From Vigna angularis (taxonomy: Eukaryota > Streptophyta > Magnoliopsida > Fabales > Fabaceae), in NCBI RefSeq assembly GCF_016808095.1, contig NC_068974.1:26582825-26646824 (forward strand): 64,000 nucleotides of DNA, in the 5' to 3' direction. A model generated the notes under the pieces. That model searched no databases and was not told where the DNA came from. It saw only the letters and a program-made list of their open reading frames with translations. This document shows, piece after piece, positions 50,713 to 63,016 of this stretch (positions are counted from its first letter, which is position 1; each line of letters starts with the position of its first letter). The position numbers and the translations under genes were made by a program.

Positions 50713-50994
50713 AGATTAGCCTTCATAACAGTTTCATCAATTCAATCACATCCAATCATTCACATAAATGATTCCAACAGTTTCAATCAGATATCAAACA
50801 TTCAATAAATCATATAAGATTCAAACAATAAGCATAGGATATGGATAAGCATCAAAATATCATTAAACCAAAATTAAAAATATCTAAACAACAGAAATAG
50901 TAAATTTTTCAGAGAAGAAAAACATTATGTCTAGATGACAACTTTTAATACCAAAACATAAACTATTCAAAGACAATTCTAAATCATATCCCTA

Positions 50995-52110
50995 ACCAAA
51001 ATGTCATCATCACTTTCATCTGGTACACTCTCCTCTTCATCATCATTTATGTCATCCTCATCATTCTTTTCAATAGCTTCTCCACTCTCATCATCATCAT
51101 CCAATTCCCAGCTTCTCTTGAATTGCAGCAATGTCTTTGTTTAGTTTATCAAATTGTGATGTGCAGAGAGTAGAGAGGGAATGAATTTTCCTGATCATAT
51201 ATTTTTCAAATTATGATTTAGGTCTGATGGAGGCAGATGATGATCCAATAGGAGCTTCTTCTTCAACATGATTTTCATCCTTGAATGTCCAACCCTCCAC
51301 TCCATGTCGAAGTCCCATATGGTGTAATGCAATTTTATCCACAACATTTCTCTTCCCATATGTTTCACAGGATTCTTCAACACAGTCAATATGAAAATAA
51401 TGATGAACTTTGAAGACAAACACTACATAAGGTAAGCTAGTAGCTTCAAGCCTAGTTAGCTTAATCATATTATCTGAAATAGATGTTTCCCAGTTAGTCT
51501 GAATATTTTCTTTGAGGAGATGTATGATGCACACATCTTCAGTAGTTAACTGTGCATGATTGTCGCCCCTTGGAAGAAGAATCCAGGCAATGACAAATGC
51601 ACAAAGGCAGTAATCTCTCTTCATTTCGCCTGTTCTATAGAGAGAGTAATCTCTAGCCTGATTTGGATCCCCGAGGCAATCTTGGTATACAACAAATTTG
51701 TGCATTCCTTCAATCCCAAGGTAAGTCTTTTCACCCCTTGGGTGAAATCCAACAATGGAAGTCCAAAATTCCTTTTTCAGCTTGATATCAATACCCTTTA
51801 CTTTGGAACAAAGAGTTCCATCACTAATCTTTAGGTTTGAATAGAGACCCTCACCAGGTCTGGATACCACTGGTCATCCATTTCAACAAACGTTTTCAAT
51901 CTTTGTCGTTCCAACCACTCTTGAAATATGAATCCTTCTCTCCTGAAGAATCTCAAAATAGAGTACTTGTGAGGAATTACTTTCCTCAGCCTCCAATGAT
52001 CAATGAAATTCGTCTGAGCTTCTTCTTCACTTATCCAACCTCCCAAGTTAGGACCGCATGACCTTCGTGCCATTCTCTTCGTCTATTTGTATTGAGAAGT
52101 TGAAGCCATT
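50995..52110 (-). pseudogene. Envelope-position ORF of the minus-strand copia element (plant transposon protein type)
   Basis: On the minus strand an ATG at about 52110 is followed within nine codons by a stop. The body then runs from 52073 in one frame (RRSCGPNLGGWISEEEAQ, FVEMDDQWYPDLVRV) and from ~51870 in another (YSNLKISDGTLCSKVKGIDI, DNHAQLTTEDVCIIHLLKEN, CETYGKRNVVDKIALHHMGL). A stop at 51211 is followed by a short heptad-like segment (DKLNKDIAAIQEKLG) and an Asp/Glu-rich tail to ~50995. The order W..LV..FY..L...S.VKG resembles the domain in the third ORF of the Athila element at 6520. Function is unknown; one frameshift and at least two stops inactivate it. Confidence 0.65.
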
Positions 52111-52281
52111 GCAAAATAGTTTTACATAATATTAGAGCAGGTGTGATTTTGAGAGAGGCGAAGTGTGATCTCAGATGAATGTGGATGAACACTTTAATAG
52201 ATTAGGGTTCCTCTTTAATGGATTAAGTCTAGAGGGAAACCTATTTTTTAAAAACATGACAAACCCAATACAGACTAGACT

Positions 52282-52386
52282 TAATCGATTTACTACTACA
52301 TCTAACCGATTAAAACATTTTCAATACACAAATCATAGCAAACAATGGAAGAACCTAATTGGTTATATTAGTTTTCTAACCGATTA
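52282..52386. repeat. Two palindrome pairs upstream of the env-position ORF
   Basis: Centres are at 52286/52307 and 52360/52381, each 21 bp apart. The second pair reads TAATTGGTTA and TAACCGATTA, nearly complementary arms. They lie in internal, non-LTR DNA of the minus-strand copia element. Confidence 0.75.
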
Positions 52387-52657
52387 AAACACGACAGATT
52401 TTATAAAATAGAGAAAAAAATTAAGAAAAGTCTAATCGATTATATTATGCGTATATGTTTTCATGACAACAACAGAAATTTGTATTTGTGATTGATACAT
52501 ATGTTGGTATGTAAATGTTTCTTTATGATTGATACATATGATGATATGTTATTTGGTCTCCATACTTCTATGATCATAATTGTGTTTATATCTATTGTAT
52601 GCATACTAAATTTTTTTATGTGATAAAACCACAAGCACAAAGAAACTCTGTATGAAA

Positions 52658-53080
52658 TAATCGATTATAGTGATGTTGTAATCAATTAAGTTCATGATAT
52701 AGCTTATGTTTTAAATTGTGGCAAAACAACAAGTTTTAACCGATTACATTAAGTGTATAATCGATTAAAATTCGTGTCTTTGCAAACATCTTTTAAAATG
52801 TGTTGTGATGAGTTTTGAAGTGAAAAAATTTTCAAAATTTGTTTAAGTGTATAGCTTAGTCGATTACACTATTTATGTAATCAATTAAGTGTGTTATTCT
52901 TTGAAAATTGTTTTCAAGCTAAGTTATAACAGTGATAACGTTCATAATTTCAAATATTTTGACTGGCATTTATTGGCAATCGATTACATTAAATGCGTAA
53001 TCAATTAGAATTGTTTTAATTGTAATTTTGTTACAATTGTTAAACTGTGTAACCAATTACATTACTTACGTAATTGATTG
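52658..53080. repeat. Five paired TAATCGATTA palindromes (copia LTR fragment)
   Basis: Centres are at 52662/52683, 52741/52762, 52861/52882, 52981/53002 and 53054/53075, all 21 bp apart; pair-to-pair distances are 79, 120, 120 and 73 bp. Confidence 0.88.
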
Positions 53081-53746
53081 AAATGTATCTGATACGAGAA
53101 AAACTATATAATGACGCATTGTGCTCTATATTAAGAACTTTTAACACTTTGATCATTTGAGAACTTTCATATCTGATATCAAAGAGTTTTAGAGAATTTT
53201 TGCAGGTTCACATAATTGCTCCAGGAATCAAGATTCAAAGAAAGTGATACTCTTGAAGGATTCTTGAAGAACAAGTTGAAGCACTTACTAGCCGATCAAA
53301 TTCTGCCCGACTAAGGTGTACTCTGTTCTGATCAAATTTCACTTTTACAATCAAGAAGATTGTTGTTTCCCTATGCGCTGGCCAGGAAGAAGAACGTGGG
53401 GTTCTTGGTACTTTGAGAAGAGTCTCAAAGGGTTTATGTAGTTAAGAGGGTTATTTTTCTGCAGGTTGTATTTGCTATATTAGATTGGTTTAGTTAGAGA
53501 GGTATTTTACATTTGAGAAGTGTTCTCTGTAAATCCTTAATGTAAAAACTAAAATCTTTATAGTGGAAAGTCTTTCAATCTTAGGTTGATATAAAGAGAC
53601 TGGATGTATGCATTGAGGCCGAACCAAGATAAAAGATTGTGTTTGTTTTCCTTTCTCTATCTCTTTCCTGTTTTATTATTCATAATTGTGTTGTGTACAT
53701 TTAAAGATCATCTTAATTTTCCAGAACGATTTAAAAAGAAAGAGTC

Positions 53747-54682
53747 ACCAATACAAAAATCGCATACAACGTTGAATATTTTGGGCTTTTAACCGCGAAT
53801 TTGCGAACGACGTCATATCAGGAGATGTTAAATTGACGTCGAATTTAAAAAATTCAACGTTAAATTAACGTCAAAATTTGTCAGTATACAACCTTAACTT
53901 AACGTTGAATTTTGTCAATATACGACGTTAATAAACTTTTTTTTTGTTTTTTTTAATTAATTGTGATCTTGTTTTACAACTCTACGAGGCCTGAAAAGTA
54001 GAAAAACAACAAATTTAAGTTTTTGGTATTTTATAAAGCAAGAACTATAAACGTGTAGTGTAGTATCAACAACAAACAACAATAACCAACAACAAACAAC
54101 TTCAATCAAACAACAACAATAAACAAGTTCAACCAAACAACAACAACAAACAAGTTCAACAAAAAAAAGAACAGACAAGTTCAAAAAATAAGTTCTTCAA
54201 AACGAAAACGAAAACTAACCTTCAAAAGGTGGGTTCATCGGAATAAAGTGTCGTCACGAGTGAGAGAGAAAGCAAAATGCGCCTATGAAGAACAAGAGCA
54301 TGAAAATAATCGGTCAAAACAAACGAAAATCATACATAGATTAGTTAATTAACATGCATTTGTATCAAATGAAAGAAAGATTACATGTGATGGTCATCAA
54401 ACTTCGTTCTAAAAAAGTTTGAGAAGAGAAGAGCGTCTCGCGCGCTAAGATAAAGTGAATGAATTTTCAATCTCCCGCTCAAATTTTTATTGAATTCACT
54501 AACCTTTTGACATTGAACGATGTGACATTCAACGTTTTATATCCTTTTACGTCGAATTACAATTCTAAATAATGTTTAATAATTGCATTTATTTACAAAA
54601 CTGCCACCGGTCATTTTTAACATTGGTTATTTACTAGTTCGACGTTGAACGCGTGACGTTATACGCTATTTTTGTACTAGTG
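53747..54682. mobile_element. Small non-autonomous CACTA element
   Basis: 936 bp. The left end CACCAATACAAAAATCGCATA and the right end (inverted) CACTAGTACAAAAATAGCGTA form a terminal inverted repeat. A perfect 3-bp target duplication AGT flanks it (53744-53746, 54683-54685). Subterminal motifs with ACGTCGAA/TTGACGT recur at both ends (53.81-53.93 kb, 54.5-54.66 kb). No transposase is present. A CAA/AAC-rich stretch lies at ~54060-54190. Confidence 0.88.
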
Positions 54683-54784
54683 AGTTTCTATAAGTTACCA
54701 ATTCACACCCCCCTCCCCTCTTGGTAAGAGAAACTAGCCATATCTTTTCTTACACTTTCCTTGAGCCTTTGTGCTTCTGAACCA

Positions 54785-56600
54785 TTAGTTTCCTTCCAAA
54801 CAATTATACGGTTTTAATGTAGGTACCCAAATCAATTTGGGGCCTTTATTGTTAGTGGCAGGAGTTGGTTCCTTAGGAATCCATTTGAACTTTCCTTTAG
54901 AAATTCCAACTTTCCTATAGTAGCAAGATTTAGAAACATGGCCAATAGTATTATAGTAAAAACATGATACAGAAGAAGATTTACTTAAATTAGAAAACTT
55001 CGTAGAATTAATTTTATTACTTTTAGTTGTATAACCTACTCCATGTTTATTTATAACTCTCCTTTGTGATCCTAGCACTACTTCAAGATTGGATCTTCCT
55101 AGAGTAAACTTAGATAAGTCTTCATCAAGTAATCTATTTTCTCTAGGTGTGCAAGACACTTAGTGCAATCTTGAACTACTGTTTTAACTTCTGATTTAAC
55201 CTTTTTAGCAGATTGTAAAGCATTTTTCAAGCTCAGTTTTAAGACATTCATTATCATCAACCAGATTATCAATCCTATGTTCAATATCTCTTTTCTCACT
55301 CTTTAATTGATTAACCTGGTACTGCATTTCATTGGCCTCACCATGCAATTCTTTAAGTGCATCAAGAAGGTGATAATACATGTCCTCTATTGGCTCATCA
55401 TCAAAGCTATAACCATTACTTTTAGAACATATTGAACCTTCCATCAAACAGAGATTTGTTTCTTCGTCCAATTTTTGATCATCATCACTTGAAGAACAAT
55501 TGTAGTCATTGTCCTCCTAGGCCATATAGGCTTTCTTTTGCCTATTCTTTTTGCCATCTTGACTTGTCCTGTCATCAATCTTTTGCTTCATCTTTAGGAC
55601 AGGGTAATCTAGTTTGATGTGTCCAGCTTGTCCGCATTCATAGCAAGTTGGATTGGCAGCTTTACTCCTCTTTTTGTTGCCTCTTGAATTACCTGCAAAA
55701 TCAGAAACAACTTTTCCGGATTTCATAAACTTTGAAAATCTTTTACCATCATATTCATGGCTTCTAGTTCTTGCATTTATGAATCTGAATATGCTTCCTT
55801 TATTTTCTTTCTTCATGTAGTTTTGCTCACAATCTTGAGGGCTATAGAGTTCTTTTGTTCACTTTCTTCCTCTTCCCTCAATCTGCACAATTCAAGTTCA
55901 TGCTCTCTCATTTTTCCAAATAAAGTAGCCATATTCATTATTGTTAGATCTCTGGCTTCTGAGATTGTTGTGACCTTAGGTTGTTAGCTTATGTTGAAAC
56001 TTTTTAATATCTTGATGTTTATCTCTTCTTTATCAAAAGTCTTCCTAAGTGCAAGAAGGTGATTGACTATGTGTGTGAACCTTTTCTAGACATCATAAAT
56101 TATCTCTCCATCCTTCATCCTAAACATTTCATACTCTTGGATGAGTGAATTCTTTTTGACCCTCTTGACCTCATCAGTCCCTTCATGACTCGCTTCAAGA
56201 ACATCCCACATATCCTTGGCAGTTGTGCAAGTTGATATTCGATAGAACTCATCAATTGTAAGTGCGGAGGAGATGATGTTTTTTGCTCTAACATCATAAT
56301 GCAATCTTCAGTTTTCATTTGTTGTCTACTCTGAGAAATCTTTGGCTTTCAGCTTGCCATTCTCCATTTTTGTTGATTCATATGGACCATTTATGATTGC
56401 ATCCCAAACTCCTCTGTCAACTAATTCCAAGAAATTTTTATTCTTATTTTCCAAAAAAGGTCATTTTCACTTGCAAATAGAGGTGATCTATTTGTAGATG
56501 CACCTTACACAAAAGTTTGAGACATATTAGCCATCAAGAAAAATTTAATCGATTATACTTAAAATCTAACCGATTAAAATTCGAGTAAAATTTGAATTGT
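54785..56600 (-). pseudogene. SIRE-like copia gag remnant
   Basis: On the minus strand an N-terminal part near 56.45 kb (ELVDRGVWDAIINGPYE) leads into a UBN2-type gag region (FYRISTCTTAKDMWDVLEASHEG, EYEMFRMKDGE) at 56304-56086. It ends with two zinc knuckles near 55.65 and 55.0 kb. Both have lost a ligand: CYECGQAGHIKLDY ends in Tyr instead of Cys, and CFYYNTIGHVSKSC has Tyr for the second Cys. Frameshifts and stops separate the parts. Gag ends against the inserted LTR fragment, where protease and the rest of pol would follow. Confidence 0.8.
56546..56576. repeat. Palindrome pair in the leader of the minus-strand copia element
   Basis: TAATCGATTA centred at 56550 and TAACCGATTA centred at 56571, spacing 21 bp, about 40-60 bp downstream of the primer-binding site. 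This matches the leader pair at 44136/44157 in the plus-strand element. Confidence 0.75.
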
Positions 56601-56602
56601 CA

Positions 56603-56616
56603 TCTTTGGTGCCAAT
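56603..56616 (-). promoter_or_regulatory. Primer-binding site of the minus-strand copia element
   Basis: On the minus strand ATTGGCACCAAAGA directly follows the LTR end, as in the plus-strand element. Confidence 0.65.
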
Positions 56617-57980
56617 TGTAGAAATAATGATGTCAATAATCTCAACCAAGAGGGGGGGGGGGTTGAATTGGTTACCCTTTATAAAATTTGATCTTTCAAA
56701 AGCTTTCCAAAAATATTTAAGGTTTCTCGAAATGCAATAGAACAATTATATCAATCAACAATAAAAGAGAAGGAAGAGAGAGATCAACACAAAGATTTAT
56801 ACTGGTTCGGCCAAGCCTACATCCAGTCTTCCTTTAACAATCTGAGTTGAAGGGAACCACTATATTTATCGAGTTTACAAGTAAGAATACAAAGAACTCT
56901 CCTTTCAGTGCACTCTCCTTCCCCAACTCAATATCACCTATAGTACAAGATGTGAATCACCTCACAATCTTACAACCCAGAAAGAAATCCCAACTTTTTG
57001 TAACCTTAGAGAAATCCCAACTATAATATGTAGAACACACATATGCTCGTCCTAGCTCACAGCAACAGGGCACACAATCCTCTCGATTGTAGGTAGACAC
57101 CGTTCTCCAAGAATACACCTCAAGTTCATAATATGATCAAAAATTTGTAAGAACAACTCTCTTGCAAGAATCTTTATGAATTTCCTTCCAAAATGAGTAA
57201 TCTTGATTCTCCAAGAAGTCTAGGACGCTCCTGCAATTTAATACTCAACAAACAAATCAGTTACAAAAGTGTAAGATCATTAAATCGTATTGAAGCAGTG
57301 TTCGATGCGTCTATTTGTAGAATTTTAAAACTCTGACATAGTTTAATCGATTAAGCACATAATGTAATTTGTTAAGTTTTTCCTTCTACTTTAACAGTTT
57401 TACATATGTTTCAGATTTAACAGATTAAATGGTGCATGCAATCGATTAAGTAAATCATACAAGCGAACAACTAACAAATATGACCATTATAGGCAGTTAT
57501 GGCTTTCAAAGAAAATGATTTTCACAAGAAACACATTTTAACCGATTAGGAAAATAATGTAATAGGTTAAGTTCCATACTTAAGCAAATTTGAAAACATT
57601 TTCCATTCTAAACACATCAGTGCACTTCATCAAAACACATGTTGGCATAGCAAGATGTCTTAGTCGATTATACAACTAATGTAATCAGTTAAATCACAAT
57701 TTTTTTGCCCTTGTTAAGCATGTACTGAAGTCTAAAGAAATTAACTATGTAAACAATTTAATCGATTATTTCTATCAGATATACAAAGGGTAATAAGTTT
57801 CAACCTATTACTCATTTCAAACAATGAATGCATATACCAATCAGTTAGAACACAAACACATATATGATCAAGCAATTGTTTTTCCATTTGTTGTGCAAGA
57901 AACTATAAAACATTTCTTTTGTTCATCATAAAAAACTTATATGAGATGGGTTTTGCTATACATAACTCCTCTTATCAACA
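56617..57980 (-). repeat. 5' LTR of the minus-strand copia element
   Basis: 1,364 bp. On the minus strand it runs from TGTTGATAAGAGGAG to a C-run, CTCTTGGTTGAG and ATTATTTCTACA. It keeps the ~190 bp deleted from its partner at 35826-36954. Confidence 0.9.
57344..57769. repeat. Five paired TAATCGATTA palindromes (5' LTR of minus-strand copia)
   Basis: Centres are at 57348/57369, 57422/57443, 57543/57564, 57665/57686 and one decayed pair whose surviving half is at 57763. Intact pairs have 21-bp spacing; pair-to-pair distances are 74, 121 and 122 bp. The third pair reads TAACCGATTA and TAATAGGTTA. Confidence 0.85.
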
Positions 57981-59480
57981 ACATTTCTTCAACCATACTT
58001 ACATTAATGTTTAAAATTCATAAAGCATAAACAATTTCTAATAAATATGCATTGAATCAATATAACCAAATCCAAACCAGTCAATAAACATAAAATCACA
58101 TAAAACAAGTACATAAACTCGAAGTAGGGAGTGCTCAGCGGTACAAAGTCATTGTTCAACACCTTGAAGCATAGAGGCTCACTGTTATGCCAACACTTAG
58201 TGTCACTAAACATTGCTCTGTGCCCTGGACCACAAAACGCCTATTGTTTTGTCAGTGCTTAATGCCATACCAGTACCCCTCAACGCCACACCAGAAACCA
58301 AAAACTTCAACGAAGGGTTTTGAGTAACCAAAGACTTATTCAAATGACCAATTTGGTATTCTTGACTTAGTGAAGGATTATAAAATAGGTTTAGGTGTCA
58401 TATTGAATATCAATCAAAACAAGCATACACTCAACAAACTTCACAATAACAACTCCACATACTAATTTATCAATTTCAAACAAGCAAACATAGGTACATT
58501 ATCAACCAACAACCCCAATAGAAAACCCTTGTAATATAATACCAATTCTAGACCAATTCAAACATGTCAAACACCACACTATCATAAATTTCAAAACACA
58601 TTTTATCAATGACTCAATCACTAAAAACAGTAATTTAAATCAATCACAGACCATCAAGCATACATACGCAAATCAAATTGTATTAAAAATTGAGAACAAT
58701 GGTATTTAGCTTCCCTTAAATTGTTCTAGAAAATCTAAAACACCTCCACAAGCATGGGATGTCCTATCTGCTTCTACAAACCATAGAAAGACGATCAGAG
58801 TACAACGTTAGGACCACTAATCAAAAGCGAGTCTTATAGAAGACTCAACCGTCACATGCAACTACAACAAACTCAAAAGTCCGAGAACTCTAGAAAAGTA
58901 GTTTCTAGAGAGATGGTGTGTTTTAAAATAATGAAAGTCATTCACAACGAAACTATTTATATTAAAACTCTTTAATATTAAAATAATTGAGTCTCATTAT
59001 TTTTAAACCACTATCACTTCTAAAATATCATTTTTTTGGAGTTTTACATTCTTCCCAACAAGAAAATTTTTTGTGCTAAAAAATTCACTCATCAGATAGA
59101 AAGAAAAGGATGCTCTCCTCATTCTCTATTATCACAAACACCTAAACTTGACCAAGTTACAGTCCCCAACACCTTAACTAACTGAAAATCTTACCCATGT
59201 GTTAAATGCTCTAGTGTTCATTAGTATAGATTGGTCTAGCCACCATTTTCGAAACAATTTCTTAACCTCAAACTTAGAACTTAAAAGATCCTTTAAATCT
59301 ACCAACCAAAATTGTATATGCTATGTTGAACTCACTTTCCATATGCCTTCCATTACCTCCTGTAAGATCCTTCCAAATCATTAGCTCGCCTTGATTTCAA
59401 ACTAACACATGCTAAATAACACTTCACATCATCTTGTTCCCTATTTTTAGCACCACATAACTAGCTTGATCACACCCCTC
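57981..59480 (-). other. Decayed repeat DNA, possibly an LTR region
   Basis: No gene recognised. CAGCG/AACGCCAC motifs at 58130-58290 recall the GC palindromes of the gypsy LTRs. A minus-strand TATAAATAG near 58960 could be an LTR promoter. The assignment is weak. Confidence 0.3.
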
Positions 59481-62400
59481 TTATGATCTACTACCAAACG
59501 TTAACACCCTTGATTACCCTTATTCACAACTACATTGATTACTTCACGCTTCCTTTACTAATCTTAGTCAATGAATAACAAAGTCCATAACAAAGTCATC
59601 TTATTTCCAAAGTAGAACTTTCCTTTGTTGCAACAATCAAAACCAAGATTGGTACTCCATATGCAGTTCTTGACCCATTCGTCTATAAATATCTTTAAAA
59701 TTGCATCATTCTCAACTTGACATCTCTAACTTGATCAGTACCTAACAACGATATGATACATCTCAAACTAGGAAGGATTGTCTAATTTTCCTTTCCTCAT
59801 CCTTTTTTAGAAACTAACTAGTTATAATATGGAGACTACACTAGCAAAAAATCCTCACGACTTCACTTCAGGCTTCGGTCTTCATACTTTTCCACTAACT
59901 TTTACTTTATCCTTATCAACTCGACAACTTGAATCTTCTTTCTATTCCAAGCATCAGTTAACACTTTCTCACCTCAAAATTAACACTACAACTTGAAACC
60001 ATAGCTTAGTTCATCTCCTTTGTCTCCTAACCAACTTTCTCTATGCAACTTCTCACTCTTAGCTCTTGATGATGATTAAGGATCCTTAACTCATTTGTAG
60101 AAAATGACAATATCTATTTCAGTTCTTGACCCATTCGTTTATATATATTTATGCTTTTAATATAATTTTAACTGAGTTATTTATTGCACTCGCTTTAGTT
60201 TTTGTTTCAATGTATATATATGCCATTATATTATCATAACTAATTTTTCTCTCCAATGTATTAATTAACTTAAGAACATAATTAGAAGAATTATACTATT
60301 TTAAAAGGAACGAAAAAAAAACGAATTTCTTTGTCAAAAACTTCAGCATTTAAAAAGAGCAAGCAAAAGAGGTTACATAAGAAATGCACATATTTAATAA
60401 TTATTTTATGAGTAATAAATGAATATTTAGAAACTAATACATATTTTATTATAATTCTTTTATGAACAATAAATGAATATTTAGAAACTAATAAATATTT
60501 TTTTGTATTTGACCAAGGTCTTTATCTATATCTATATTTATAGTTATATATAAGGAAATTTCTTATTTTAGTGTCTACGTTTATTTTCTAATTTTATTCT
60601 TTAAGTAAAAAAAATTTAAATTAAAATAATTAGTTTTCCAATTTTACCATTTAAGACATCTTTTTTAAATGTTAACCATTTTTATTTTAAATTAAATGAT
60701 TTTAATTAAAATATTTATTTACAAAATAAATAAAAAAATATTTACAATATAATTATAAAAATTATTTATATTTAATTTATAATTATAATAATAACAATAA
60801 TAATAATTTTATCATCATAAAAAAAATATAAAAAAGATATTTGTCTGTCCACATCTATTTTCAAAATTTACACTTTAAATAATTATTTTTTAAATTAAAA
60901 CTTTATCAAGTTTAAAGTTTTTTTAAATTTAATTATTTTCAATTTGATTTTTTTTAATTTTAGTCATTTTTTTAATTATAAATTTTTTTTATGAAATAAA
61001 TAAAAGTTGTTTATAATAAAATTTAAAAAAATATTTATATTTAATTCATAATTATAATAATAACAATAATAATATAAATAATTTTATTATTTTTAATTAT
61101 CATAAAAGAAAACTAGTTACCTTTATGAATATTGAAAGACATCATTTATATAACTAATTGTGTTTAATATTTTATACTAATTATTAAGACTGTGTTTGAT
61201 TGAACTTAATTTACCGTTTAAACTAATTAACGCAGACGGATTACATATAAAATTATATTCGTTTTGAGAGAATTGGAAGATTAAAAAGGACTTATTTAAG
61301 GGATAAATACTTTATTGATCACTGATGATACACGGAGTTGAAAGGATTTAATACAAAATCTCATCTTTGTCCTATTGAAATTTCATAATTTCCAACTTTG
61401 TATATTTGTGAAAACACAAATTATAATCATTCCAAGTTGAGGTATTCGATTCCATTTTGTGAAAACCTAATCATGTAATCGTTTAAAAATTGGAGGTATT
61501 TTATTTCATGTCTTTGGTAAAAGGAATAATAATACGATAGAACTAAAAAAAATTCAATTTTACTTAAAAACATAAAATTAAATCACTTATGACTAAATTA
61601 TATTATTAAAAAATTAAATTTAAAAAAAATTGATTTTACTTAAATAAAATATTATTTTAATTTTTTTTATTAATTTTTATTTTTTTTACTTTTTAAATTT
61701 TTTTTTACAATAAATATGTTATTTATAAATATTATTATTACCACTAAAAATAATTTGATAATTTACATTTTCTATCCATTAAAATATTTTTTACACCAAT
61801 TTTCACAAATTTTATTTTTAAATCCATTTTTAATCACTCTAAATTAAAAAAAAAAAAACACATAATTTGTTTTCAAACATCCTTAAAATGCATTCACTCC
61901 CTTCCTCTCAAAGTAAGCACACCCTCCATTATCATGTCATAACCTACTCTTTAAGCTGTATAATATTGTAAAGGTGATTTGACTTGATAATAGTACCATC
62001 ATTAATTAATTTTCATTAATTTTTCTTTCTGGCTGATTTTTAATCAAATATTTTTTCATCGTGTAATGTATTTAATTAAAAGAAAATCATTAAAATAATA
62101 ATTAATTTTTAAAAAATAATTATGATAATTAATTTAGATACAAACTTAATTATAAATTGTAATGTGTTTAATTAAAAGAAAATCATTAAAATAATAATTA
62201 AATTTTAAAAAATAATTATAATAATTAACTTACATACTAACGTAATTATAAATTAAAATTTATTAGCATATAAAATAGTTTCTGTTATAAATAAAAATTA
62301 TAATTAATTTATGAATTAAAATTAAAATTAATGTTTAACATGTTTTAACTGTCAAAAATTTAGTGTGTAAATTATTATATTCTAGTTATCATATTGTTAT

Positions 62401-62605
62401 GTTGGAAGAAAATATATAATATTGGTTAAAAGATAACTTACTCATCCTCTTTTCCTCTACCTCCTCCCGTCATCTCTTTTTCTCATTCCTTCTGCTCAAA
62501 CCTCTACGTATCTAAATGTAAACGGTGTCTCCTCTTTCTCTGTTTTCTTTCTCTCTTTTCTATTTCAACAATAAATCGCTAACATAAACACAGCATTATT
62601 AGGGC
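59481..62605. other. AT-rich intergenic DNA
   Basis: No gene recognised. Two short tandem duplications are present: ~54-bp units anchored at ATGAGTAATAAATGAATATT (60408, 60462) and 96-bp units at 62064-62255. Confidence 0.5.
62064..62255. repeat. 96-bp tandem duplication
   Basis: TAATGTATTTAATTAAAAG at 62064 recurs as TAATGTGTTTAATTAAAAG at 62160, and the following ~90 bp repeat with a few changes. Confidence 0.8.
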
Positions 62606-63016
62606 ATGAATATGGGAGAAAGTGCAATGTTTGTAATTGTTAGAAGTGTTTTCTTATTTTGGCTGCTTATGCAACCTTCAACATGCTTTCTTGTCGGAAG
62701 AAAAACAACTGTGATTGTGAAAAATGGTTTAGAAGGACGTGAAGATCTGTTCTTTCATTGCATATCTGCAGACAATGATCTTGGTTTGCAACATCTTCAT
62801 TACAATGGAACTTTTAGGTGGAGATTTGGAGTTCACTTATTCAAAACAACATTGTTCCATTGTACCTTTGCATGGGAAGGTGCCTCTCACAAGTTTGTTA
62901 TTTACAAAGCGACAAGGGATCAATACATTTGTGATTTTTGCAGTTGGATAGTGAAAGAAAAAGGACCATGTATGGTTTTTACTGATAATCTTAATTGCTA
63001 TAATTGGAACAGTTAA
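62606..63016 (+). CDS. S-protein homolog (plant self-incompatibility S1 family), secreted
   Basis: 136 codons, single exon, complete with stop TAA. Residues 1-28 form a signal peptide with a hydrophobic core (VFLFWLLM), so the product should be secreted. The mature part has the family pattern: a beta-strand VIVKNGLEG, DLFFHC, DNDLG, FRWRFGVHLFKTTLFHC, W, FVIYKATRD, CDFC.W, GPC and the closing CYNWN. Cysteines at 52, 86, 109, 112, 122 and 131 match the usual disulphide set. Family members include the poppy stigma S ligand, but most are small secreted proteins of unknown role. ATGs at codons 3 and 8 are alternative starts that keep the signal peptide. AATAAA at 63090-63095 could be the polyadenylation signal. 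Confidence 0.9.
   Translation: MNMGESAMFVIVRSVFLFWLLMQPSTCFLVGRKTTVIVKNGLEGREDLFFHCISADNDLGLQHLHYNGTFRWRFGVHLFKTTLFHCTFAWEGASHKFVIYKATRDQYICDFCSWIVKEKGPCMVFTDNLNCYNWNS

Larger units (their letters stand above)
52455..54751 (+). mobile_element. Copia LTR fragment (5' tip missing), interrupted by a CACTA element
   Basis: From GTTTTCATGACAACAACAG the sequence is collinear with the plus-strand copia LTR from about 45 bp after its start, through to CTCTTGGTAAGAG...TTTTCTTACA at 54751. The TGTTGATAGGGGG tip is absent and no target duplication is found. It lies exactly where the pol region of the surrounding minus-strand element is missing, so a deletion probably removed both the LTR tip and pol. 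A CACTA element occupies 53747-54682. Confidence 0.75.

Noticed and set aside
59838..59860. CACTAGCAAAAAATCC as a possible CACTA terminus
   Set aside because: No matching inverted end or 3-bp duplication was found downstream.
62739..62951. 70-codon frame inside the S1-type gene
   Set aside because: Out-of-frame shadow of the S-protein homolog.
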